From: SBAX01 sp964646605
GTDB taxonomy: Bacteria; Planctomycetota; Phycisphaerae; UBA1845
Assembly: GCA_964646605.1 (NCBI GenBank)
Contig: CAZYEX010000065.1
Location: 1 to 8,871, forward strand
Direction: 5' to 3'
DNA length: 8,871 nt
In this document: in pieces, positions 1 to 6,871 of the stretch
Layout of the letters: every line of letters begins with the position of its first letter
How positions within the stretch are numbered: position 1 is the first letter of the stretch
Notes under the pieces: generated by a model
The model's input: the letters and a program-made list of their open reading frames with translations, nothing else
Databases searched by the model: none
Told to the model about the DNA's origin: nothing
Position numbers and translations under genes: made by a program

Positions 1-2
1 TG

Positions 3-92
3 ATGGGATGCCAACAGCTCTGGATGCTCGAGGCCTGTCTCAACGAATCACAGGCGGATGAAACAATGGACCGTCAGAAAAAAGTAGGATAA
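3..92 (+). CDS. Possible 3' end of a gene entering from the left
   Basis: An open frame runs from the window edge to TAA at 90-92. It gives about 29 residues rich in polar and charged amino acids, ending in QKKVG. It could be the C-terminus of a gene starting outside the window. If so it would overlap the 3' end of the minus-strand HEPN-like gene by 19 bp, in a convergent arrangement. The peptide is too short to assign to a family, and a chance open frame of this length is quite possible. Confidence 0.22.
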   Translation: MGCQQLWMLEACLNESQADETMDRQKKVG

Positions 93-814
93 CCTGACCC
101 GAGCCGCCGCCGACCTTCAACTATGGATGGGACATCCTCCAATTCCAGTATTCCTGCCGAGGTTGGCTCCTCTCCACGCAATCGCATGTTGGTCAGGCTC
201 CGTTCTATCCATTTGATGTATTTGCGATTGATGTTGAAGCGATGAGGATTCACAATATCGTGGAATACCAGGATTAACAGGAAAAAGAGGACCTTGTAAT
301 CTTCTAACGTGCCGATGGTTGATGCACCATGCGCGAGTGGATTCCGCATCATTTCATTGACATGGGATATTTCTTCTTCGGGTGGATAATCGATAGTACG
401 CCCAATTCGCGACCGGGGATCGCGTAAAGCGCCCTCAAACAAATGGAAGAAGTTGGTCGGTCCGCTGTTGTTGTGGAAGGTTCCAGTCCATTTTGGGCAC
501 GGCTTGCCGTCCTCGATACACCCATCGTTTAGCAGTGACTTTCTGACCATCGCTTCGATGAGTGTACTGACCTTCAGGGCTCCCGCATCTATCCGGTGGC
601 TCAGGATGTCAATAAGTGCGGCCTTGATTTCATCATGGCGTTCGGAAAACTCATTGGTACCGATGTCCTCGTTCTTCGCGTACAGCAAATAGACGAAATA
701 GGTCATGATCAGTCGAACATCTTGAGTAATGCGAATGCTTTCCAAATGCGAGAAAGCGTCGTTTTCCGTCAAGTCGATGATCCAGCGGCCGCGTCGAAAG
801 CTGTGGCTATCCAT
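74..814 (-). CDS. HEPN-like protein with RNPLAH motif, possible RNase
   Basis: A 246-residue, predominantly helical protein. Its clearest feature is R157-N158-P-L-A-H162, which fits the R-N/D/H-x3-H signature of HEPN-superfamily proteins, in which Arg and His form a metal-independent RNase centre in the active members. The motif sits in a helical context (EISHVNEMM before it, a hydrophobic LFFLLILVFHDIV helix near 176-188 after it). No transmembrane topology or signal peptide is apparent. A TTG at 841 would add nine residues, but ATG at 814 is preferred because it has an AGGAGG 11 nt upstream. Base composition is visibly more AT-rich than the metabolic genes to the right, which suggests transfer. 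The DUF2442 gene lies 71 nt upstream on the same strand, so co-transcription is possible. HEPN function is inferred from one motif and overall character; some HEPN proteins are inactive or have other roles. I do not recognise a specific named family. Confidence 0.6.
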   Translation of the reverse strand: MDSHSFRRGRWIIDLTENDAFSHLESIRITQDVRLIMTYFVYLLYAKNEDIGTNEFSERHDEIKAALIDILSHRIDAGALKVSTLIEAMVRKSLLNDGCIEDGKPCPKWTGTFHNNSGPTNFFHLFEGALRDPRSRIGRTIDYPPEEEISHVNEMMRNPLAHGASTIGTLEDYKVLFFLLILVFHDIVNPHRFNINRKYIKWIERSLTNMRLRGEEPTSAGILELEDVPSIVEGRRRLGSGYPTFF

Positions 815-825
815 GCAGTTGTGCG

Positions 826-831
826 CCTCCT
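826..831 (-). promoter_or_regulatory. Ribosome binding site that fixes the HEPN-like start
   Basis: The minus strand reads AGGAGG here, 11 nt before the ATG at 814. The alternative TTG at 841 has no comparable purine-rich site, so this element decides the start. Confidence 0.6.
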
Positions 832-885
832 CGGTGCCCAATTTACGCCAAGGTGTCCGTCAAAGCAATGTCTGTGGCGGCTTGC

Positions 886-1221
886 CTAAAAAGCGGGCTC
901 AAGCAAGTCAACCGAGGGCGCTGATTCGACGCGGGCGGGTCTTCCCGTCCGACTCCGGCGCTTGGCCGCAGAGGTAAGGCGAGCGCCCAAGGCGTCGGGG
1001 CATAGTTCAAAACCGTTGGGCCAGGCGAGGGCTCCGTTTTCCAGGAAGCACATGGAGAACATGCCCCCCTTGAGGATGTCGGCCGCGAGGCCCTTGGGAC
1101 GCTCGAACAGGTGGCGTAGAGAGACGACGCCGCCCGCCCCGTCGCTGAAGCCCAGCGAAACGGAAAACGACTCGTCGTCCACGTCAAGAATCCGCCGGAT
1201 CTTGTTCCCGAATTTTCTCAT
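886..1221 (-). CDS. DUF2442 domain protein
   Basis: A 111-residue protein. Residues 1-80 match the layout of DUF2442 proteins: an early beta strand rich in acidic residues (ILDVDDESFSVSLGFSDG), then VSLRHLFERPKGL near 33-45, and the family hallmark F-L-E-N-G-A-L-A-W-P-N-G-F-E-L-C-P-D-A-L at 59-78. The last 30 residues are basic and low in complexity and lie outside the domain. DUF2442 proteins are small and often sit beside DUF4160 proteins in suspected toxin-antitoxin pairs; no DUF4160 partner is visible here. Instead a HEPN-like gene follows 71 nt downstream on the same strand. ATG at 1221 is chosen; an AGGAG lies only 2 nt before it, while GGAG further up is 12 nt away, so the ribosome site is not ideal. 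The molecular function is unknown. Confidence 0.75.
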   Translation of the reverse strand: MRKFGNKIRRILDVDDESFSVSLGFSDGAGGVVSLRHLFERPKGLAADILKGGMFSMCFLENGALAWPNGFELCPDALGARLTSAAKRRSRTGRPARVESAPSVDLLEPAF

Positions 1222-1288
1222 GACTCCTGACTACTCCAGCGGGCGAACGCGCGGCGGAAAGAGTAAGAGAAAAGAGGACAATCAGCTA

Positions 1289-1341
1289 CCAGGGACTCGA
1301 AGTCCCTGGCAACCGTCGTGCGCCCTCCGGGCGAAAAGCCC
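1289..1341. repeat. Tandem palindromic hairpins (REP-like)
   Basis: CCAGGGACT (1289-1297) and AGTCCCTGG (1301-1309) form a perfect 9-bp stem with a CGA loop. Eleven bases later CGCCC (1321-1325) pairs with GGGCG (1329-1333) around TCC, or alternatively GGGC (1329-1332) pairs with GCCC (1338-1341) around GAAAA. Without a following T run it does not look like an intrinsic terminator. The pattern resembles dispersed palindromic intergenic repeats, but the copy number elsewhere in the genome cannot be seen. Confidence 0.5.
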
Positions 1342-1418
1342 TGCACGCCGTTTTGAATGCCCGATGCCTCGCCGCCCTCTAATCGGCAATCGCCCGTTTC
1401 GGCGTTGCCGCCCCCTCC

Positions 1419-1434
1419 CTTCGTGGCTTCGTGG
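1419..1434. repeat. Two tandem CTTCGTGG octamers
   Basis: CTTCGTGG occurs twice head to tail and continues with CT, the start of a third partial copy. It is a short direct repeat in the divergent spacer, with no evident role. Confidence 0.4.
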
Positions 1435-1479
1435 CTGTAACGGTCAATCGCCAATGGTCTGCGCCCCGTGACATCCCGC

Positions 1480-1489
1480 CGACCGGTCG
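1480..1489. promoter_or_regulatory. 10-bp perfect palindrome upstream of the trans-sulfuration gene
   Basis: CGACCGGTCG equals its own reverse complement and lies 47 bp before the ATG at 1537. The position would suit an operator, but a GC-rich palindrome of this size can occur by chance. Confidence 0.2.
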
Positions 1490-1536
1490 TTACACTCCCC
1501 GCGGTGCAGATTGACTATTTCGGAGCGTGAGGACCT

Positions 1537-2742
1537 ATGACCAATCCATCGGAACAAGACTGGCGATTCGCAACCCGGGCCATCCACGTCGGCCAGGAAC
1601 CCGACCCCTTGACCGGGGCGACGGTCCCGCCGATCCACGCCACCAGCACCTACACCCAAGTCTCGCCCGGAAAGCACAAAGGGTATGAATATTCGCGCTC
1701 CTCGAACCCGACGCGCGTCGGGCTTGAGCGGGCGCTGGCCTCGCTCGAAGGCGGGGCGGCGTGCGCCTGTTTCGCCTCCGGGTCGGCGGCGACGGCTTGC
1801 GTCTTCGCCACGCTTTCCCCGGGCGACAAAGTCCTGGCCTACGCCGACGTCTACGGCGGCACCTTCCGATTGCTCAAGCGCGTCTTCGAGGGCTTCGGGC
1901 TCGTCCCCGTGTTCACCGACGACCCGTCGCCGCAGTCCTTCGCCAAGCTCGTGGACGCCAAGACGAAGCTGGTGTGGATCGAGTCGCCCACCAATCCCCT
2001 TTTGCGTTGCCTGGACATTGCGGCCATCGCCAAAGTCGCCCACGACGCGGGAGCGAGGTTCGCCGTGGACAATACCTTCGCCACCCCGGCTTTGCAGTTG
2101 CCCATCCAGTTCGGCGCCGACTACGTCGTGCATAGCACCACGAAGTACATCGGCGGCCACTCCGACGTGATCGGCGGGGCCGTGATCGTCAAGGACGCCC
2201 CCCTCATGGAGCGAATCGCGTTTCTGCAAAACGCCATGGGCGGCGTTCCCGGCCCGTTCGATTGCTACTTGCAGCACCGAGGGATCAAAACCCTGGCCAT
2301 TCGCATGGAACGGCACAGTGTCAACGCCTTAGCACTTGCCAAGCATCTGCAGGGCCATCCCAAACTCGCCAACGTCGTCTATCCGTTCCTAGAGGACCAC
2401 CCCGACCACGCCCTGGCCAAGAAGCAAATGTCCGGCGGCGGCGGAATCGTCACCATCGTTTTCAGAGCCGCGGGCGCGAGCCCGCGGACAGGGTCCTCGT
2501 CCGACCCCGCCCGCGACGCCGCCCTTCGCTTCTGCGAATCCGTCAAGGTCTTCTCCTGCGCCGAATCCCTGGGCGGGGTCGAATCCCTGGTCTGCCATCC
2601 GGCCATCATGACCCACGCCTCCATCCCCAAGGAAATCCGCGAAGCCCGCGGCGTCACCGACGGCCTCGTCCGACTCTCCGTGGGCATCGAAGATCTCGCC
2701 GACCTCCTCGCCGACGTGGATCAAGCCCTGGCCAAGGCGTAG
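1537..2742 (+). CDS. PLP-dependent cystathionine gamma-synthase/gamma-lyase
   Basis: A 401-residue, full-length member of the Cys/Met-metabolism PLP enzyme family, a cytosolic fold-type I aminotransferase-like enzyme. Visible landmarks are Y52-S-R54 and N57-P-T in the phosphate-binding neighbourhood, S81-G-S with Y106-G-G-T (the aromatic ring stacking on PLP), D178-N-T (pairs with the pyridine nitrogen), S200-T-T-K203 (K203 is the Schiff-base lysine), G-G-H-S-D after it, S344-L-G-G-V-E-S-L, and R379 for the substrate carboxylate. Members form tetramers and catalyse gamma-replacement on O-acyl-homoserine, or cleavage of cystathionine or methionine. The sequence alone does not separate MetB-, MetC-like and CTH-type activities, so no symbol is given. 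Start ATG 1537 has a GTGAGGA just upstream. Residues about 311-326 are an Ala/Ser/Gly/Pro-rich insert between GGGIVTIVFR and AALRFCESVKVF, where relatives are usually shorter; its DNA is a perfect palindrome. Confidence 0.9.
   Translation: MTNPSEQDWRFATRAIHVGQEPDPLTGATVPPIHATSTYTQVSPGKHKGYEYSRSSNPTRVGLERALASLEGGAACACFASGSAATACVFATLSPGDKVLAYADVYGGTFRLLKRVFEGFGLVPVFTDDPSPQSFAKLVDAKTKLVWIESPTNPLLRCLDIAAIAKVAHDAGARFAVDNTFATPALQLPIQFGADYVVHSTTKYIGGHSDVIGGAVIVKDAPLMERIAFLQNAMGGVPGPFDCYLQHRGIKTLAIRMERHSVNALALAKHLQGHPKLANVVYPFLEDHPDHALAKKQMSGGGGIVTIVFRAAGASPRTGSSSDPARDAALRFCESVKVFSCAESLGGVESLVCHPAIMTHASIPKEIREARGVTDGLVRLSVGIEDLADLLADVDQALAKA
2468..2487. repeat. GC palindrome inside the trans-sulfuration coding sequence
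   Basis: CCGCGGGC (2468-2475) and GCCCGCGG (2480-2487) form a perfect 8-bp stem with a GCGA loop. It is read in frame as A-A-G-A-S-P-R within the extra loop at residues 311-317. It resembles intergenic palindromes more than enzyme-coding DNA, and the flanking reading frame is intact. Confidence 0.6.
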
Positions 2743-3008
2743 TCCATCAGGACGTCGGCCGGCGCGCCGAGTCGAAACTATCGGACCGCTCCCACGGGAT
2801 TATCGGAACTGAGGTGTTGGGGCAGGTCAGCCCGTCAGTGCCGGCACAATGACAAGGCAAACGACGGATTCGCCGTTCGGTTCTTGACCTCTCAGTCCGG
2901 CTTGAACCGTGTCGGAACCGTGACAGCGTCGCGCAACACAAAACGACATAAACGGACCCTAGCCCACGGGAACTGCGTCGGATTCCTCGCCGACGGGAGC
3001 GTCGGACG

Positions 3009-3036
3009 TTGACACACTCCTCCGGTATGGGATAAG
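3009..3036 (+). promoter_or_regulatory. Sigma70-like promoter for the cysteine-repeat protein
   Basis: TTGACA (3009-3014, a perfect -35 consensus) is followed after 16 bp by GATAAG (3031-3036, four of six -10 matches). This would give a leader of roughly 85 nt before the ATG at 3128. It was chosen by consensus only. Confidence 0.4.
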
Positions 3037-3110
3037 CTCCTTGTTCTTCGAAGCCCACGTTTGGGCGCGCACCTTCCGCGTGGAGGGGCAGATGAGAGGG
3101 GTTTTTCTGT

Positions 3111-3116
3111 AGGAGG
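3111..3116 (+). promoter_or_regulatory. Ribosome binding site
   Basis: AGGAGG, with an overlapping GGAG reaching 3118, lies 9-11 nt before the ATG at 3128 and supports that start. Confidence 0.6.
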
Positions 3117-3127
3117 AGCATTACACC

Positions 3128-4759
3128 ATGACTACCAACGCTACACAACGACGATGTCCGCGCCCGGGAGTTCCACGGCGCGGCGGATGGTACGCCGCGC
3201 GACGGGCGTTCGCCGCGGTGATGACGTTCGGCCTTTTCGCCGGCCCGGCAGCGGTCCACGCCGGCACGGGCGAGCACGGCATCGGCGCCACCAAGGGTTG
3301 CGCCGCCCGTTGCGTCGGCGAGACGACCGATTGCACCGCAACCGCCACCTTCCTCGACCAGTTCGAGGACGCCATCGTCATCAAGGACGCCTGGGACGAA
3401 GTCAGTACCGGTGAGGGTCTGCTTCGAGTGCCCGCTAGCGGCAACCTGCCCATCATCCAGGTGATCGGTAACGCGATGTGTACCGACGACGGCGGGTCCT
3501 GCAACTCCGCCACGGGCGCCAACTGCGTCTTCCCCTGCACCATCGGTCCCTCCGGCAGCAGCGTCGGCGGACTTCCCGCGCTGAGCGGAGCGGGTCGAAT
3601 TCGCGTCGCCCAGCGGACCTACGAGATTCAAGACAACGACCCGGCCAACCTCGCCGACGTCGTCCGCTTCACCTGGGAAGACCTCTGCAACAGCGGTGAG
3701 TTCAACTGCCCGCAGCAGGACCTCACCACCCCCGCCGGGTCGAACACCGTCGTGCGGCGTTGCAATGACGGCAACGGGTGCACCGAGGATATTTGTACCG
3801 CCGGCGTGTGCAGCTTCGACGCCGATTGTACCTCCGTCGACGACTGCGACGACGACAACGAGTGTACCACGGATGTATGCACTCCCGACGGCTGCTGCGA
3901 AAACACCCAGATCATCTGCGACGATCAGGATTCCTGCACCCGCGATTCTTGCAACACGGACACCGGGTGCGTTTATGCTCCGATCGTCTGCAATGACGAC
4001 AACGCATGTACCCGCGACGCCTGCGTCGGAGGGATTTGCGTCTACACGACGATCACCTGCGACGACCAGGATTCGTGTACGACCGACGCCTGCGTCGGCG
4101 GAGACTGCGTGTACACCCCCATCACCTGCAACGACCAGGACGCCTGCACTACCGATGTTTGCGAGGGCGGAGTTTGCCGCTACACCCCGATGGACTGCAA
4201 CGATCGGGACGCCTGCACCGCCGACACCTGCAAGACCGGCGTCTGTGAACACGTCCGCAGAACGTGCAACGACAATGACACATGCACGAGCGATGCGTGC
4301 GACACGTCGTCCGGCAATTGCGTCTATACGCCCATCGAGCCGCCTCCGCCGGAGTGTGCGGGCGGCGACGGTTGCACCCCGGGCTTCTGGAAGCAGCCGC
4401 ATCACCTGCGCTATTGGGCGATCTACGAGCCGAGCGACATCTATGACGATGTCTTCGGCGTCGACGCCTTCGGCGACCTCACCCTTTTGGGCGCCTTGCA
4501 GCAAGGCGGCGGCGGGAAGATCGCCCTGGGTCGCCATTCCGTGGCCGCTCTCCTGAACGCCACCAGCCGCGACGTGGACTATGCCTTCACCGTCGAGGCG
4601 ATCATCGCCATGGTGCAGGAAGCCTACGCAACCGGTGACTTCGAAGGCGCCAAGAACCGCCTCGCAACGGAAAACGAGCGCGGCTGTACGGTCGTCAAGT
4701 CCAACGACGGACGCGACGACACCACCACCGGTTCCAAGCTTAACCGTGGACCGCGATAG
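3128..4759 (+). CDS. Secreted protein with eight CTDC-type cysteine repeats
   Basis: A 543-residue exported protein. Residues 1-45 form a long basic signal peptide (R25-R26-A-F then a hydrophobic stretch to AAVHA), with a likely cut after A45; RRAF weakly resembles a Tat motif. Residues 46-211 form an N-terminal domain with about eight Cys and no name known to me. Residues 212-404 carry eight units of about 23 residues with the pattern C-N/D-D-x-D/N-x-C-T-x-D-x-C-x2-G-x-C-x-Y-T-P-I, matching the Dictyostelium (slime mould) CTDC repeat; the Asp/Asn-rich start of each unit could bind calcium, and the four Cys likely form disulfides. After a PPPP linker, residues 415-520 (GCTPGFWKQP... to NERGC) form a C-terminal module that I recall from planctomycete and other environmental secreted proteins. 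No IPTL- or PEP-CTERM anchor is present, so release or surface association by other means is likely. A terminator follows, so it is probably monocistronic. Its ligand and function are unknown. Confidence 0.85.
   Translation: MTTNATQRRCPRPGVPRRGGWYAARRAFAAVMTFGLFAGPAAVHAGTGEHGIGATKGCAARCVGETTDCTATATFLDQFEDAIVIKDAWDEVSTGEGLLRVPASGNLPIIQVIGNAMCTDDGGSCNSATGANCVFPCTIGPSGSSVGGLPALSGAGRIRVAQRTYEIQDNDPANLADVVRFTWEDLCNSGEFNCPQQDLTTPAGSNTVVRRCNDGNGCTEDICTAGVCSFDADCTSVDDCDDDNECTTDVCTPDGCCENTQIICDDQDSCTRDSCNTDTGCVYAPIVCNDDNACTRDACVGGICVYTTITCDDQDSCTTDACVGGDCVYTPITCNDQDACTTDVCEGGVCRYTPMDCNDRDACTADTCKTGVCEHVRRTCNDNDTCTSDACDTSSGNCVYTPIEPPPPECAGGDGCTPGFWKQPHHLRYWAIYEPSDIYDDVFGVDAFGDLTLLGALQQGGGGKIALGRHSVAALLNATSRDVDYAFTVEAIIAMVQEAYATGDFEGAKNRLATENERGCTVVKSNDGRDDTTTGSKLNRGPR
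3761..4339 (+). repeat. Eight tandem coding repeats (about 69 bp each)
   Basis: The units start at Cys 212, 234, 264, 288, 311, 334, 357 and 380. Units 4-7 are each exactly 23 codons, and units 4 and 5 are closest at DNA level (both contain GACGCCTGCGTCGG). Units 1-3 and 8 vary in length, the second being longest with an extra Cys-containing segment. This suggests repeat expansion in the middle of the array. Confidence 0.8.
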
Positions 4760-4801
4760 GCGATCCACTGCGGGCTGGCCCCGCTCATAGTCTGGCATAC
4801 G

Positions 4802-4830
4802 AAGGGGGCGACGGATCGCCCCCTTTTCCT
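4802..4830 (+). terminator. Intrinsic terminator after the cysteine-repeat gene
   Basis: AAGGGGGCGA (4802-4811) pairs perfectly with TCGCCCCCTT (4816-4825) around a CGGA loop, followed by a T-rich tail (TTTTCCTTT from 4824). It begins 43 nt after the TAG at 4757-4759. Confidence 0.85.
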
Positions 4831-4874
4831 TTGAGGGTTGCCCAGATCTTGATGCGCAGCGTCAAGGATCGACA

Positions 4875-5447
4875 ATGCCCACCATGCTCGACGCCTGTCC
4901 CAAGTGTGGGTATTCGCTGACCGGCCTGCCGGTCGAGCACAACTGCCCCGAATGCGGACTGCACTATGATGCTCAGAGCGCTGTGTACCGCCACCCCAAT
5001 CCCAAGGCCGTGTTCGTGGGATTGTGCGGCGGCCTGGGATGGGTCGGGATGTTCGTTCAGTTCCCAACCATGTACCGATCGGTCCCGCCCTGGGGTCGCG
5101 CACTCATTATTCTGGCGTCGATCGGTTTTGTCGTCGCTACCATGTGGATGGTCCGTCAACTGTACCGCATCTACCGATCCGGGCCGTTGATCGCCGTTCT
5201 GCCGGGCGGGCTCTTCGAGCGTTCCCACAAGGTTGCCGAGAAAACGGTGGAATGGAGCGATATTTCGCGGGCCTCGGTAAACCCCGATCGGCGAACCGCC
5301 TTGCTGTTCATTCGTAGTTCGAAGACCGTGGTTTCGACCGGCCGCTTCTTTCGTAGCCCGACGGAAGTGGAGCGGTTCGTGGCTCAGGTCAACGCGCGAA
5401 TTGCCGCGGCCCAAGGCGATGCCGCGAAAAAAAACGCCCCTACGTGA
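4875..5447 (+). CDS. Zinc-ribbon membrane protein with PH-like tail
   Basis: A 190-residue protein. Residues 8-27 hold two C-x2-C knuckles (C8/C11 and C24/C27, in CPKCGYSLTGLP...NCPECG), a zinc ribbon very common at the N-terminus of planctomycete membrane proteins. Two hydrophobic segments follow (about 44-64 and 74-94), separated by a short loop, then a soluble C-terminal part (about 105-178) with alternating strands (LIAVLPGGLFER, TVEWSDISRASV, TALLFIRSS, TVVSTGRFFR) and a final helix, a pattern resembling bacterial PH-like domains. The cytosolic ribbon plus tail may bind partners at the membrane; no enzymatic residue is visible. ATG 4875 has an AAGGA about 7 nt upstream; ATG 4884 is an alternative. 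The terminator at 4802-4830 separates it from the gene before. Its end overlaps the convergent DUF1015 gene by 8 bp. Specific function is unknown. Confidence 0.75.
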   Translation: MPTMLDACPKCGYSLTGLPVEHNCPECGLHYDAQSAVYRHPNPKAVFVGLCGGLGWVGMFVQFPTMYRSVPPWGRALIILASIGFVVATMWMVRQLYRIYRSGPLIAVLPGGLFERSHKVAEKTVEWSDISRASVNPDRRTALLFIRSSKTVVSTGRFFRSPTEVERFVAQVNARIAAAQGDAAKKNAPT

Positions 5448-6684
5448 GTGGATAGATGGTCATCCCCGTGGCGAGTTTGGGGTGAAAGTAGGTGCTCTTT
5501 GGGGGCATCAAGCCCCGGGATTCCGCGACGGCGCGGAGTTGTGCCATCGTTGTGGCATTGACCAGCAAGGCTGTGCCCGATTCTGTTCGCGCCGCGCTCA
5601 GGGCGTCCTCGCGGGACTTGACGTAATGGACCGCGGCTGGTTTGCCCTGCGCCTTGGCGAGCAGCTCGTCGAGCAAATAGCGGTGCAGATAGGCAGAATC
5701 CAGCTTGTGCCACGCGGGGCATTCCTGCGGAGCCAGCGCCGCGAGGATTTCCCGGCGCGTGAACCGCACCGCGGCCTGCCGCCCCGTGGCCCCCTCGTGG
5801 AGGACCAGATCGATCGCCGCGCCGCCAATCGCCGGGGCGACGCCATCGCCCCACGCGGAAAGCAGGGCGTCAAGCCCGATCCCGCAAAGAACGCGGTAGT
5901 ACGGAAGAATGACACAACCCGGATCGTCCATGCTCGCCAGCACGAACATTACGTAATTGGCCGGGTGATCCGCGGGAAGGGACCCGCCGTGTTGCTCCGC
6001 CAACCCCTCGCGGTACGTCAGCGCCGTACCGTAGCGATGATGTCCGTCGGCGATGTAGATGCGCCGGTCGGCCATCAGTGCCGTCACGCGCGACACCGCC
6101 GCGGCATCGGTGACCATCCAAAGCCGGCTCTCGACCCCGTCCACGACCCCGCGAGCGGTCGGCGGCGACGATGCTGCGCCCGCGAAAACAGAAGCGACCT
6201 TGTCGCCGGCGTCCGCAAACAACCCGAAGATCGGCGAGAGGTTGCACCGCGTCGCCTTCATCAACGCCAGCCGGTCCTCCTTGGGCCCGCCGAACGTCTG
6301 CTCGTGGGGGAGAATGACTCCCGCGGAAAACTCTTGCAGCCCCACCCGTGCGATGAACATCCGTCGGGTCACGGACTTTCCCCCCAGCTCGAATTGTTGG
6401 TGATAGACGTAGAACGCCGGTTGCGGGTCGCGCCGCAAGGTGGCGTCATCCAACCACCCCGCAAGGCGCGTGGCCGATTGCTCATAGACCCCGGCTGGAC
6501 CCTTGGACTTGCAGGGCAGGTGCGGCAGATCGACGGCGACGATATTGCGGTCGCTGCCGCGCAGGAGCCGATCCTTGTCCGACTGGTCCAGCACGTCGTA
6601 CGGCGGGGCCAGAACGGCCGACAAATCCCCGCCCAGACGCGAGGCCTCGTAGCGAATGGCACAAAATGGCGCGACCTCGAGCAT
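5440..6684 (-). CDS. DUF1015 family protein
   Basis: A 414-residue, full-length DUF1015 protein. Family landmarks are APPYDVL (26-32), Y-V-Y-H-Q at 92-96, I-L-P-H-E-Q-T at 124-130, the very conserved I-A-D-G-H-H-R-Y at 211-218, and P-P-K-S-T-Y-F-H-P-K-L at 394-404. The HH and E/Q/T residues suggest a metal- or phosphate-linked active site, but no activity is established to my knowledge. In some bacteria homologues sit beside the serine-biosynthesis gene serA; there is no such neighbour here. No signal peptide or membrane segment is seen. The ATG at 6684 is preceded by GGGGAG with about 7 nt spacing; the site lies within a short GGGG/CCCC self-complementary stretch (6686-6697) that might limit access. 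It is divergent from the QueC-like gene across a 187-bp spacer. Confidence 0.85.
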   Translation of the reverse strand: MLEVAPFCAIRYEASRLGGDLSAVLAPPYDVLDQSDKDRLLRGSDRNIVAVDLPHLPCKSKGPAGVYEQSATRLAGWLDDATLRRDPQPAFYVYHQQFELGGKSVTRRMFIARVGLQEFSAGVILPHEQTFGGPKEDRLALMKATRCNLSPIFGLFADAGDKVASVFAGAASSPPTARGVVDGVESRLWMVTDAAAVSRVTALMADRRIYIADGHHRYGTALTYREGLAEQHGGSLPADHPANYVMFVLASMDDPGCVILPYYRVLCGIGLDALLSAWGDGVAPAIGGAAIDLVLHEGATGRQAAVRFTRREILAALAPQECPAWHKLDSAYLHRYLLDELLAKAQGKPAAVHYVKSREDALSAARTESGTALLVNATTMAQLRAVAESRGLMPPKSTYFHPKLATGMTIYPLT

Positions 6685-6715
6685 TGGGGAACTCCCCTGT
6701 CCGGCGTAGAATCAC

Positions 6716-6736
6716 GACCGATCGTACGGTACGGTC
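6716..6736. promoter_or_regulatory. Short inverted repeat in divergent spacer
   Basis: GACCG (6716-6720) and CGGTC (6732-6736) flank 11 bp that include CGTACG, between the divergent DUF1015 and QueC-like genes. On the minus strand TTGCCA-17 bp-TACCGT overlaps it as a weak promoter candidate for the DUF1015 gene. An operator role is only possible. Confidence 0.2.
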
Positions 6737-6859
6737 CGTTGTCGGTGTTGGCAAAGAGCGGCACAGCCTTCCGCGTGGGCCCGACCAGTTTCCGCGATTC
6801 CCCGGGCTCAGGTGGACGATAAACCAGGGGGCCGGTCGGTTGGCGCCGAAGGGTCCTTC

Positions 6860-6865
6860 GAGGAG
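6860..6865 (+). promoter_or_regulatory. Ribosome binding site that fixes the QueC-like start
   Basis: GAGGAG lies 6 nt before the ATG at 6872. The upstream in-frame ATG at 6812 would add 20 residues without homology in front of the first beta strand, so 6872 is preferred. Confidence 0.65.
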
Positions 6866-6871
6866 TCGGTC

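Larger units (their letters stand above)
1222..1536. other. Intergenic region with hairpins and short repeats
   Basis: This 315-bp divergent spacer between the DUF2442 gene and the trans-sulfuration gene has no convincing gene. It holds two adjacent hairpins (1289-1309 and 1321-1333), a doubled CTTCGTGG octamer (1419-1434) and a 10-bp perfect palindrome (1480-1489). Promoters for both flanking genes should lie here, but I see no clear -35/-10 pair. Confidence 0.6.
2743..3127. other. Intergenic region with no gene recognised
   Basis: This 385-bp stretch separates the trans-sulfuration gene from the secreted repeat protein. I find no convincing small gene in it. A sigma70-like promoter (3009-3036) and a strong ribosome site (3111-3116) near its right end belong to the following gene. 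No clear terminator is visible for the gene on the left. Confidence 0.5.

Noticed and set aside
815..841. TTG at 841 as start of the HEPN-like gene
   Set aside because: The ATG at 814 has a consensus AGGAGG at suitable distance and the TTG has none.
1444..2316. A 290-codon minus-strand open frame over the trans-sulfuration gene
   Set aside because: The plus strand has a complete PLP-enzyme active site; the antisense translation is low in complexity.
3761..4339. Regular repeats considered as a CRISPR array
   Set aside because: The repeats are 69-bp coding units with conserved Cys codons and no unrelated spacers between them.
2747..4798. A 683-codon open frame on the minus strand, opposite the cysteine-repeat gene
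   Set aside because: It is a shadow of the plus-strand gene, which has a signal peptide, a strong ribosome site and a terminator. The repetitive Ala/Val/Gly-rich translation is the reverse reading of GAC, ACC and TGC repeats and matches no family I recognise.
5401..6822. A 473-codon plus-strand open frame over the DUF1015 gene
   Set aside because: The minus strand shows clear DUF1015 motifs; the plus-strand translation is Arg/Pro/Gly-rich without domains.
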